From assembly GCA_030435675.1 (NCBI GenBank), contig CM059623.1, positions 12,618,092-12,682,091 on the forward strand: a stretch of 64,000 nt of DNA, read 5' to 3'. Positions 21,757 through 32,000 of this stretch are shown one piece after another. Position 1 is the first letter of the stretch. Every line of letters begins with the position of its first letter. Position numbers and translations under genes: made by a program. The notes beneath the pieces were generated by a model, which did not search any database, was not told the origin of the DNA, and saw only the letters and a list, made by a program, of their open reading frames with translations. The stretch is from Steinernema hermaphroditum. Lineage: Eukaryota; Nematoda; Chromadorea; Rhabditida; Steinernematidae.

Positions 21757-22060
21757 AAGATGTCTGACGCCAAGAATCCCGCTTCATGAGATGTCACCCT
21801 GAAGGTCGCCGACGCTCTGAGGATCCCGGACCACGGACTCATTTCTCCGAAGAAGATGTGAGCTCAAAGGCCTCCTCTGTGCCGCAAACGCCCCGAGAAG
21901 AAGAAGTTCTACTGCCATTTCCGAAGTTTTGCCGTCTCCCACATGCCCCGTGATGCGCGCCGTCTCCGACCGGTTCGACATCAACGCCGCGCCAGGAATG
22001 AAGCCATCTACAAGTGATACCCTCTGTTGTCTATTTTCGGTGTCGTACAAGGCGTAAGCC
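21757..22060 (+). pseudogene. possible broken gene relic
   Basis: Starting at an ATG near 21760 (MSDAKNPAS then a stop), coding-like pieces continue in shifting frames: VADALRIPDHGLISPKKM, then VPQTPREEEVLLPFPKF, then AVSDRFDINAAPGMKPSTS. They look like one protein interrupted by stops and frameshifts. I do not recognise the family, and short introns could explain some of the breaks. Confidence 0.3.
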
Positions 22061-23020
22061 TTTGATTCGCGAAATAAACTCGTGTAAACTCAGATGCAAT
22101 ACAATAGATACATAACTACGATGGCAGGTTCAATGAGCAGATTGCACGGTAGGATAATGAGGCTCGCGCTCATGTTATCCTCAGCAGCATAATCTCGACT
22201 AACAGTGGGACAGACTTTGCCACTATTATCGTCGTTTTATTGTTACAAAGCATATTGAGGATGACACACACATCACACTACTTCCATGAGTCGTCTGGTA
22301 ACTTCGCTTTCCTTCTTTCTTGCAGTTTTGTGGGAGTCGAACGCATAGATGAATATCACAACAATTCCTAAGATACACAGAAATGACATTCATAACTTTA
22401 TAGTCGAGAAACGAACCAGTGAGGACCAGAAAGTGGACGATCATGATCAGGGAAGACTTGCAAGTCGAGCAAGAAAAGAAGCACTGCTTTCCGTAACATT
22501 TAGACACTTAAAGTACTCAGCGGACGAGCTCGAAAACGTGACTCATAAATGACATCACGGAGGCTTATCACTGAAGGCGACGCCTTTTTCAGAGACATGT
22601 ATGTTATGTAAATTTCCATGGGTCCCTGCAAAGTGAGTATTACCAATTGTTTTTGTTTATGAGTAAGCTGGCGATTGGTAACTTATAGACCAAAGCGTCA
22701 AAATCCTAGATTAGCAATACACTGATGAAGTCTCTACAATGCCTCTTGGGTGACCCCCAATCATCGGTCGGGTACATTCTAGCCTTTGTTATCTGTTCCA
22801 ATGTTGATTAGTCAGATAACCACGTCCACAAAGTGAGTAAGTACGATCGCCGAAGAAAGAAGCCCTTTTGACCTTTGACCTTCCATAATCACACAACTGA
22901 AGTAACATAGTAGCCTAGATCCTAGCTCTTCATGTAGAATAATATGCAGCATTAACGTTTCATTTAGTACCCGAAAACAGCCAAATAAGTGGTAACTAAG
23001 CAAGAAGCACGGGCTAAGAG
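22061..23020. other. intergenic, no gene seen
   Basis: 3' flank of the TWK channel gene plus AT-rich sequence. ORFs at 22226-22507 and 22812-23003 have no recognisable features. Confidence 0.4.
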
Positions 23021-24596
23021 CTAATCATAATCGTCGTCATCCTTCGAACGGAACTTGCTGGCGATCCACGAAACCTTATTGACCACTTCTTCTTGGGCCA
23101 AGTTGAAACACATGGCGAGAAGCGCCATTCCGAAGAGGAGGTAGACGCTGGTGATTACGAGCTTCTCTTGGGCGTCTTTGTCGTTTCCAACTGAAGCTCC
23201 AGGGAATTTGTCGCCAAATCCTTTAAAAGACATGGTGAATTTTAGAGAAATTACTTAAAACTGACCAATTGTAGTCAAGGAGATATAGCAAAAATAGAAG
23301 CTGTCCAAAAAGGTCCACTCCTCCCACAGGCAGAAAAGAATCGATCCGGCCACCAAGTAGGCGAACATGGTGAGGAGAACGAGCGAGAGGGGAACGGAGA
23401 TGCGCTGAAGCTGCGCCTCGACGCTCTCCTTCACTTCCAACTGATCCAGCTGGGCGCGAGCCGTGAGCAGGTCTTGGACATCGCCCACGACGCCCATGGA
23501 CTCGACTGAACAGTCGGATTTTACATGCTGACCACCGTAGCCGAAACCTCGATTGCTTTGCGCCCGCGCGAGTCTGTTCACCAGGGAGTTGGCCCGGCGG
23601 ATCTTGGCCGCCTTTCTGCGTTTGTGCCAAAGGATCAGCTTGTATTTGAGACGGATCGAGCGGGCGTAGAGGAATCTGAAAGAGAGCAAGGGATAGGGAT
23701 AGGGATAGGGATAGGGATAGGGATAGGGATAGGGATAGGGATAGGGATAGGGATAGGGATAGGGATAGGGATAGGGATAGGGATAGGGATAGGGATAGGG
23801 ATAGGGATAGGGATAGGGATAGGGATAGGGATAGGGATAGGGATAGGGATAGGGATAGGGATAGGGATAGGGATAGGGATAGGGATAGGGATAGGGATAG
23901 GGATAGGGACTCACCTGAATATCTTGGCCATAACGTCACCAATATTCGTCAAGAAGAGAAGCATCAGAGGAATCCCGATAATTGCAAACAATATCGTTAA
24001 GGTCTTTCCAAAGTAGGTCTTCGCGGCTGTGTTTCCATAGCCGATAGTCGTTATTACAGTAAGTGAATACAGAAAGGCTCCAGTGAAGGTCCACTGGGCA
24101 GAGACTCCATACTCTTTCCCATCGTATCCACGTCGAATTGCCCACATACATTTTTTTTGGAACTTTTTGACCTAAAATTCCTCGGTTCTTCCACTCAATC
24201 TAGGTTCATACCTCCGTGTGGACCGTCTTGTACCATTGATCCTTGTCCAATTTGTTCACTCTGAACGTCGCGTTCCAAGCGATGTTCACCGCATGGTGAC
24301 GGGCATTTGTCACGTCTCTTTGAATGGACATCTCGTGGGGTCCTTCAACCGCTCGGAACACAACTGCACCGAGAAGAGCATAGCCAATGACCTAAGAAGC
24401 CCATCTTAGTGAGTTCGGTGTGGGGTGCGCCAACCAGAGCGCAGAGACCGACGTGGGAGAAGAAGAAGGCGATTATCCGTTTGATTAAGTTGACGACTCT
24501 GGTAACCTTCGAACGTCGGTGGCGCCGAGCCATCAGTTCGTGGTCAGGTCTTCTAAAGGGTGTAGACTGAATGGACTGGACGTGAAAATGAGACAC
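23021..24596 (-). CDS. two-pore-domain potassium channel (TWK/K2P)
   Basis: Leak potassium channel subunit of the plasma membrane; two subunits form a pore. Five exons (24596-24435, 24391-24212, 24171-23915, 23675-23266, 23220-23021) join in phase to 402 aa. Order: basic N-terminus, first helix running into YALLGAVVFRAVEGPHE, extracellular cap, first pore loop with TTIGYGN (about residue 155), helix IIGIPLMLLFLTNIG, long basic intracellular loop, helix LSLVLLTMFAYLVAGSILF, second pore TTIGFGD (about 336, split by the last intron), last helix LLFGMALLAMCFN and an acidic tail ending DDDDYD. Both selectivity filters are intact, so it should be functional. Intron 3 is almost entirely a GGGATA array. 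Upstream in-frame starts cannot be excluded; the exact nematode orthologue among the many twk genes is unclear. Confidence 0.93.
23690..23909. repeat. (GGGATA)36 hexanucleotide microsatellite
   Basis: Thirty-six apparently perfect GGGATA units plus GGGA fill intron 3 (23676-23914) of the TWK channel, leaving only the splice sites unique. The plus strand has the four-G-run pattern able to form G-quadruplexes; the channel pre-mRNA carries the C-rich strand. Confidence 0.97.
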
Positions 24597-25422
24597 GGGG
24601 CTATTTGAGGATTGCGTTGGGTTGACGCAGCGAGATTGGTCTTTAGGTCAACTCATAGTCAACATTTGATCACGCAAAATGAAACATCTCAACTATGATT
24701 TTAACCGAAGGATCAGGATAACTTTGAGGACAAACATCAGCATCCAGGCAACTGAGTTGACCAGATTGTTGGACAAAGAGCTTCATTTTTCGAAGTGTTA
24801 AAACCACATGGGTTGATGTACCATTTTGCCTAGTCAGTTCACACCTATGGCAACTTCTTTAGGTGAGCCAGGTGAAATTTTAAAGAGACAAAGAAGGAAA
24901 CTTGAACTTTGCTGAAAATGGAACACTACATCCACTACAGAAGGTGCACCAACGAGTGGCAAATCCAAAGCAATCAAAACAATGAGATAACAACATGGCG
25001 ACAAACAAGTGTCCCAACCCTCAACTGGAACCCAATTGGGGGAAGAGCGGCTAATGGGGAGCCAATGGGCCACAAAGAGTGGCGCTCGCGCGGATTGGGC
25101 GCATCGAGGCGCGGCAGATGATGATATGCCCGGCGCACTAACTTGCCTTCTCATTGTCGTTCTCTTCAAGTTGGCGCTGGTCCTCGACCGACGACGAAGA
25201 AGTCGCGAAGAAATCTTGCGCTGACGTCGTGCAATCACACTGCCGGCGCCGGGTCGAAACGCGGATATCGAATAAACAAAGCATATCACTCCCCGGGGAC
25301 GACGAAAGTTCCCCGCGAAGCAAATTTATATATTTCCCATAAAAAATGTCACTTTGCATGGGTTGAGGGCGAATCTGAGACTCGGGTGTGACTAGAGGGC
25401 ATCACCTTGTACATCGATCCAT
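24597..25422. other. intergenic, one weak small ORF
   Basis: A 71-codon plus-strand ORF (25009-25224) ends with one hydrophobic stretch (ALTCLLIVVLFKLALVL) and a basic tail (DRRRRSREE). It might be a small single-pass protein but has no other support. Confidence 0.25.
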
Positions 25423-25493
25423 GGTCCCGTGGTGTAGCGGTTAGCACTCAGGACTCTGAATCCTGCGACCCGAGTTCAAATCTCGGTGGGACC
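25423..25493 (+). tRNA. tRNA-Gln (anticodon CTG)
   Basis: 71 nt folding as a full cloverleaf. Acceptor GGTCCCG pairs with TGGGACC; D arm GTGTAGCGGTTAGCAC; anticodon stem CAGGA/TCCTG around loop CTCTGAA, giving CTG for glutamine; T arm with GAGTTCAAATCTC. A T-rich run with TTTT follows at about 25497, the usual Pol III stop. No intron. Confidence 0.97.
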
Positions 25494-26398
25494 TTCTCTT
25501 TTCTACTTCTTCTTAGTTCCCTTTTCCGTCACTTACTTTTGCATGTTTCAATTTTGTACACTCATCACAGCCGATCTACAAGACTGAAAATCGGTGGAAA
25601 ACTTCAAAAAGTTCAAGCCAAACGTCGAAAATCGTGGTGGTGGGTCCCAGCACGACTTGCCTGACGCGGGACGACATCTTTCATCAGAAAAGTTCTTCCT
25701 TGTTTCTCGGTTTCTAGAAGCTCTGGGTTGCTTTCCATTGTTTACTGAGGTGTTCTAAGATTGCAGCTCTGTGGAATGTGGTTAGATTTCAGTTTATATG
25801 TGGATTGCTTGACTGTTGCTCAAGGAAGGTAGTCATTTTCCAACCGGTTTGCGCTGTTTTCAAATGAACATTGATTCATTTTTCCTTTCACGCGGCTCCA
25901 TTTAGTGTATTGCAGAGATTTCTCGGTTACTGTCTGCAGCTTAGACATCAAGTTAGATGGAATCAATGGTCTACAGTCTGCAGGATTACATAGCAGACTA
26001 AAAAACATCAGTCTAGACAGACCACCTTCTCGCAGACATAAGACGGTTGTTGACTGGAGACAGTCTAATGTAGTTTTGACTGTAGACAATCTTCGTGTAG
26101 ACGATTCAGTTTGCAGACTGAAATGAGCGATTTGTTCGAGATGTTTCTAAGCGGTTATCTTTGTTCTCACACGAGGCAAACTGAGTGAATTACAAGTATT
26201 TTTAAATCCATACAGTATGGTGTTCTCGCAATTATCCTAGACTGTCCTCATTCGCTAAGTGAAATCTTGCGCGTTCCTATCTAGGCTCACAACTGTGGCC
26301 TTATCCCTGGGCTGCGGATGTTTTTATCGGAAATTACGACTTAGTCGGGCACTCTCTCGAATTGCCTTTCGCGTTATTATCGTCTCTCATACTTTCAG
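25494..26398. other. intergenic upstream of the C18orf32-like gene
   Basis: About 25935-26115 is rich in short CAGTCTAGAC/GTCTACAGTCTGCAG words in both orientations. Similar words recur at 50285-50315. No gene seen. Confidence 0.4.
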
Positions 26399-26690
26399 AT
26401 GGTCTGCGTTCCGTGTATCATCCTCCCCGTGCTCACCTTCGTGTACATTCGCTTCATCCAGCCTCTCATCTACCGTCTCATGCCCGAACAATGGAAGATC
26501 TGGCTCGGTTTGCTCGTTTTCCTTTATTCATCACTAACTTTGCCGTTTAGATTCCGTTCTCTACCCAACGTGCCCTCTGCAGATCCCGAAGCCAGCTGAA
26601 AAGAAGGAAGCGGCAGTTGAAAAGGATGAAGTCGCCGAAGAAGCGTGTCCGTGCGCCACTGGAGATGCAGCGAAGAGCAAGGACGATTGA
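26399..26690 (+). CDS. C18orf32/UPF0729-like small protein
   Basis: Two exons (26399-26507, 26551-26690) give 82 aa. The start MVCVPCIILPVLTFVYIRF, then IQPLIYRLMPEQW and LYPTCPLQIPKP, matches the small conserved C18orf32 (UPF0729) family: an N-terminal hydrophobic Cys-containing helix followed by a charged tail. The family is small and linked in mammals to ER/lipid-droplet localisation; its molecular role is unclear. The tail here is Lys/Glu-rich with a CPC near the end. The acceptor TTTCAG lies directly against the ATG, leaving no 5' UTR of its own, as expected for a trans-spliced mRNA. It is the first of three closely spaced genes in the same direction. Confidence 0.87.
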
Positions 26691-26868
26691 AAATAGGCTG
26701 TGATATTGTTGTAAATAATGCCAGTGTAATAATTTTATTATGAAGATGATTCCAACTTCCTGTTGATGTTTATCTATCGGTTGTTTCCGTGAAATAGCAA
26801 ACTTTGTGTTGAACGGTTCCCAATGGACATGTGAGGTTTCAGGTGTCGAAACGCGTAGAGCCGCCCAG

Positions 26869-28585
26869 ATGGCGTCCCTAATCACGCGAATGGTGCGAGG
26901 TGCGCAAGTGGTGAACTGCGTTCGTGCGATCTCGACCACCGCCTACTTGGACGCCAAAGATTACTACAAGGTTCTCGGTTTGAAAAAGGATTCCAGCGCT
27001 AAGGATATCAAGAAGGCTTATTACAAGGTTCACTCGAATGTTTCAAAGCTCTGACCGGATAGGATCCATTTCAGCTCGCTAAGGAGTACCATCCGGACGT
27101 GAACAAGAACGATGGCGCAGCCGAGAAGTTCCAAGAGGTGTCGGAGGCGTACGAAGTGCTCAGCGACGAAGGAAAGCGCGCCCAGTACGACCAGTTCGGT
27201 ACCGATCCGTTCGGTGGCCGGTCGACTGCCGGTGCTCATCCTGGCGCCGGAGCCGCTGGAGGCTGGAACTTCAACGGCGACTTCGATCCGTTCAAGATTT
27301 TCCGCGATTTCGATATGAAAATGCGCGCGGGAGGCGGATTCGCCGAATCGATGCACGGATTCGGCTCGACGCAACAAACGTCGGTCAATATCACGTTCGA
27401 AGAGGCGTGCCGTGGAGGCAACAAGACTATCCCGATCAATGTGGTGGATGACTGTGGGAAATGTCGAGGATCTGGCACGGAGCCGGGATACAAGAAGGTG
27501 AGAGTCAAGCATCTCCTCGGGTGTTGCTAAAATGGGAAACATGGCGTTCATTCCTTTGATCTTGTTGAATTCTGCATGAGGGAACGTCAAATGGAACGTG
27601 GTGCCAAAAGGGGTTGTCGCCTTAGTTGTGGCGAGAGTGGTTTAAAAGCACACATCACCCGATGCTAGCCTAAACATACCAATTTTAGGTCTCCTGTCCG
27701 TACTGCAATGGCACCGGCTTCACCACCCAGCACATCCAAGGCTTCTTCATGCAAACCAACTGCTCCCACTGCCGTGGCACCGGCGCCTACAACAAGAATC
27801 CGTGCATCGAGTGCGAAGGACTCGGACAGTCGGTGCAGAGGCGGCACGTCACCATCCAGATCCCGGCCGGTATTGACAACGGCCAGACGGTGCGTGTCCG
27901 CGTCGGCAAAGGAGACGTCTACATCACGTTCAACGTCGCCGAATCTCTCCGGTTCCGCCGTGAACACGACAACATTCATTGCGACGTGGAGATCAGCGTC
28001 GCGCAGGCTGTGCTCGGAGGCACGGTGAAAGTGCCTGGAATCTACGAGGACACCACCATCCACATCCCGCCTGGAACGAGCTCGCACACTCGCATGAAGC
28101 TGAGTGGAAAGGGAATCAAACGTCTCAATCATCACGGACGTGGCGACCAGTACATCAACATTAAAGTCCGGATACCAAAGTGGGATAAAAATATTTCTTT
28201 TCGGCTCAAAGTGTCAATTTTAGACGTCTCACTGAACGCCAGAAGGCTTTGATCCAGACGTGGGCCGAGCTCGAAATCGATACTCCTGGAACGGTGTCCG
28301 GAATACGCAACACTGGCGATGGTAAGTGCCTTTTCGATTACTGTAGTCAGAGTTGGGTCGATGGGGCAGCATGACAGGCTCTCTTTTCAAATCTAGGGGT
28401 CCGGCTCTGACTGTAGTTAAATCTGCGCTTTGCTTCTCAACTTCCCTTTTGTTGTAGGTGATGCCAAAACTGAGAGCAAAGCGAAGGAGCCCGAAAAAGA
28501 GCCAGAGAATCCGAAGCAAAGCGCAAAAGAGGAAAAAGATGACGGAGGCCTGTTGGGCCGGGTGAAAAAAGCCATTTTTGGATGA
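26869..28585 (+). CDS. DNAJA3: mitochondrial DnaJ co-chaperone, DNAJA3/Tid1 type
   Basis: Stimulates mitochondrial Hsp70 ATPase. Five exons (26869-27027, 27075-27497, 27689-28179, 28224-28321, 28458-28585) join to 432 aa. N-terminus is a basic presequence ([13 protein letters not shown]). The J domain runs from [20 protein letters not shown] with HPD at about residue 59. A Gly/Phe linker follows, then four zinc motifs: [32 protein letters not shown]. The substrate-binding C-domain has [19 protein letters not shown] and [16 protein letters not shown] Lys/Glu-rich tail ends GRVKKAIFG. An upstream in-frame ATG at 26806 is interrupted by a TTTCAG acceptor at 26842, so the later ATG was chosen. 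Its start lies 179 nt after the preceding stop, fitting an operon. Confidence 0.95.
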
Positions 28586-28749
28586 AAAATTCGTAACCGT
28601 ATGACCGTAGGATCTTTGTTTGTTGTTATGATAGGTGCATAAAGAATTTTTGTTGTTTGGGATCTTCATTTTGGCCATGCAAACTGAGCATTTGATGCGC
28701 TTCTTGACGATATGCCTAAAACATCCTCGTTTCAGGCCTAAAGACGACG

Positions 28750-29067
28750 ATGGAAGGGCAGGAAAGCGAGATGATTTCGAAGATTCGATCGATTCTAAAT
28801 GAGGCCGTAGACGTCAAAACGAAAAAGGATCAAGAGGCCAAGAAATCGAAGGCGTCGGAGTCAGAGAAGAAGTCTGAGGAATCCAAGAAGTCTGAGGAAT
28901 CCAAGAAGTCTGAGGAATCCAAGAAGTCTGAGGAATCCAAGAAGCCTGAGGAATCCAAGAAGCCTGAGGAATCTAAGAAGCCTGAGGAATCTAAGAAGGC
29001 GGATAAATCGAAGAAAGACGAGCCGGAAGCTGCCAAGGAGCCCGAGAAGAAGCAGTCCACTGCGTAG
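28750..29067 (+). CDS. low-complexity Lys/Ser/Glu repeat protein
   Basis: Single exon, 105 aa. The N-terminal 40 residues (EMISKIRSILNEAVDVKTKK) look helical and non-repetitive. The middle is about eight copies of the hexapeptide ESKKSE/ESKKPE, then an acidic-basic tail ending KKQSTA. The DNA repeat is an 18-bp unit, likely prone to slippage. The TTTCAG acceptor ends at 28735, 14 nt before the ATG, and the stop of DNAJA3 is 165 nt upstream, so it may be the third gene of an operon. Function unknown; probably disordered. Confidence 0.65.
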   Translation: MEGQESEMISKIRSILNEAVDVKTKKDQEAKKSKASESEKKSEESKKSEESKKSEESKKSEESKKPEESKKPEESKKPEESKKADKSKKDEPEAAKEPEKKQSTA

Positions 29068-32000
29068 ATAGACTTTTATCGCAAATTTAGCCATTTTCCT
29101 AGTGTTGAGTACCGTTGTTTTCTGTTGTTGCGGTGAGTGAAAAGATTGGAATCCCAGAGGACCTCTTCAGCGGGGGTAATCGGACTCAATCAAGTTCCGG
29201 GAAGAGGCAAGAGAAGAGCCCGGGGCGACGTGTGACAACCGACGGACGACGCCGTGGGTCGTGTGCGCCTCCGACGGCGCGACCGCCTTTGTGCTCTAAA
29301 TCTATCGATTCTCGAGAGTGCGAAGATGGCGGCCGGGGGAGAAGAGGGGCGAACTGATATCTCTACAATGATTGATATCGTTGCAACGTTAATCGTGGCG
29401 TCGGCGACGAATTCGGCTTGTGCGTGGGAGGCCTCTTCGTCGCCTCACTCAATTATGCTCTTATGCGGCGCCCATGAATTATTGATATGAGGGTGGCGGC
29501 GACGACGTGTGGAGCGCGCGAGCGGCGAAACATGAGATATGGGATTTCCAGCTAATTGTCTGTCTCGTGTCTGCAAGACAGTGCCTCCAATGGTCATTTC
29601 GGCGATCATTTCCGGATTAGCGGTCGCGCGCCGTTTGATCAGGCAGGTGCGCCGCCGCGAATTGGTCACGCTTCCGGGAGCTACCGGGTGACCTTCGGCG
29701 TGATTTTGGAGCGGTCTATTTGACGGTGCTAGGGGTGCTGTGAAACTCCGTGTCGTGTTTATCGAAAAGTTTAATCTTCTTAAGGCAAAGAAGGGCTCTG
29801 GCCGTCTCAAAATCTAACACGATGGTGTACCGTGGGACCGTGTATGTGTTTCCGTTTGCAGCGATGTTTTCTTCCCCTTCCGGAAAGACGTCACTTAACA
29901 CGCTTACCCATGTTCTTGTAATTTGACGTCAGCAAGGGTTCCTAATAAGAGGAACAGTTGATCATTCTGAGAAGAATGCTTTCCCTAGAAAACTTTATAT
30001 TTAATTGAAGGGAAATATGAATTCTTAGGCATGTACTTATCACGGTTCCTTATTTCGAATGCGTTGCTTTCCTATGACGAGTCGTTTCTTTGTGCTGAAT
30101 TAGTAAATATGCATTCAAGTTCTTCCCAAATCGCGACGCGGGATCTGGAATAAAGAAGTAGCTATTTTCACATTTACCGAGAAGCGTGGACCCACTCAGG
30201 TTCTGACTGTTGGCACTCAACTCGGACTCCAGTGACTTGACTGGAGGGTTTTTGACACTGAACCGCCCTGGGTCTGACACCCTTAGGTGTTGCTCCGAGA
30301 AGCTACTTTAACATGCAAAGGTTCATCCCTGAATGGACACCTAATGGACGTGGAACTCCCCTCTTACACCTCTTCAAGATACAAGATTTCTGAGGCTCAA
30401 CCATAGAATCTAAAATCTTTACTTCTGATACTTTTGTGGGTCCCTTTGAAAATCAAGTATATTTGTGTCGATGTTCAGGCTACTTGATTTAAATGGCTTT
30501 AAATGACAGTTTAATCAAGCGTACTCCCTCTTTCATATTTCCTGCAGAAAAGATGCATATCCATCAGAGTCCCTTCAAATCCATTAGCAATGGAATTAGA
30601 CGATTGATTAGATGCTGAAGTCACTGCACTTTAGAGAAAATGTGTCATTTCAAGAGCTAATTAAGTACATCTCAACGTAGAGACAGATCCAATAATATCT
30701 TAATGGAAGCATGTAAAAAAGATCTTAACCTAATTACTTCCTTTCGCACATAGAAAATGCCATTTCTCCCCTACTTAAGCCGCTTTCCATGGCCACCATT
30801 AGCTGTGGCGCTAAGTCGCCATCTATCTTAAGCACGCACCCTTTTATCCAGGGCGCAAAACGTGCTTTGCTCCTATGCATTCGCTAGTGCGACGTTTCTC
30901 CAGGCTCAAAACAAAAGTTTGTAACTGCGGGGTGAGAAAGTCGATTTAACGACTTTCCCGTCCTGTGTTTTGACTGCGTTTTGCAGCTCGAGTCGCGCTG
31001 CTGAAAGGTCGTTGATTCGCCGTTTCTCGATGGTTCCCCTGTGGCATCGGCACTCGATGTTTTTAATATTTAATGGTCTGGCGCATTTGAAGAGGCGGCT
31101 TTGTTTGAGTTTCCTGGAAAATGGTGGGCGTCTTGAATAAATGACGTGTTTCGCACGTCTGTCTTCCTTGTAACTTGAGGAAAGGGTTTATGGACGGCCG
31201 TTTTTGTCAATTTTTGATTTATCCATTTCGTGCTTCGGATAAGATACTGTTGAAAGCGATCTATTCATAAAGATATATTGCACTTTGCATTCTTCTTTTT
31301 GGTTAGGAGATAGGTCAATGAGATGAAGAGAAGTGTACTTGAAATGGACCGATAGGCCCCTTTAGGTAACCCTCTTTTAGGCAATATCACTGGAAATTAT
31401 CTCACATTCCATGGACAAATAAGTTGTACAAAGAACCCAAACAATTACATTCAAACAACTGCCCAAATTTGCACTTACTTTGCACTCTTCTGTCACTTTT
31501 GTTACTTTGTTGTTTCATAACTACAAGGAGGAAGCTTGTATCAATATTGGTCGAAAAATTTGGAATTTAGCATGGTACAGCGCACTGATGCCGAACGAGT
31601 CCGAAATCGAAAGAAGTCTCGAGTCCGGGCTCGTTTTGGGACTCGTTGGTATCTAAGGTATAGCGTCATATAGGTGTTCCAAATATAGCCTCTAAGATCT
31701 GAGCGCACAAGTGCACGTAAGATGTGTTGCGTAAAATAATTTGTGTAATCGTACAGTTGATCTTTAAGTGAGAAAAACTGTTGAAACTGTGGAACCGGTT
31801 TGAGTGAGAATTGAGAACGTTTGAAGAAAATAATGGCTCGACCTTCGCTTTTCTGGTTCCTCCTTTAAAACTCTACGTCGGGGAATGTTTCCGAATAGTA
31901 TTCAAGAAGGCTGAACTATGACTGAGGATATATAAAGCGGAAATATACGGCTTCCTACTGAAAGATAGCCGAATCCGATGTGCTAATTTTCACTAAAGAG

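Noticed and set aside
23223..23914. Long ORFs encoding SLSLSL, PYPYPY and GIGIGI repeats
   Set aside because: They are translations of the GGGATA array in three frames. The array lies between a clear GT donor and AG acceptor of the TWK channel gene.
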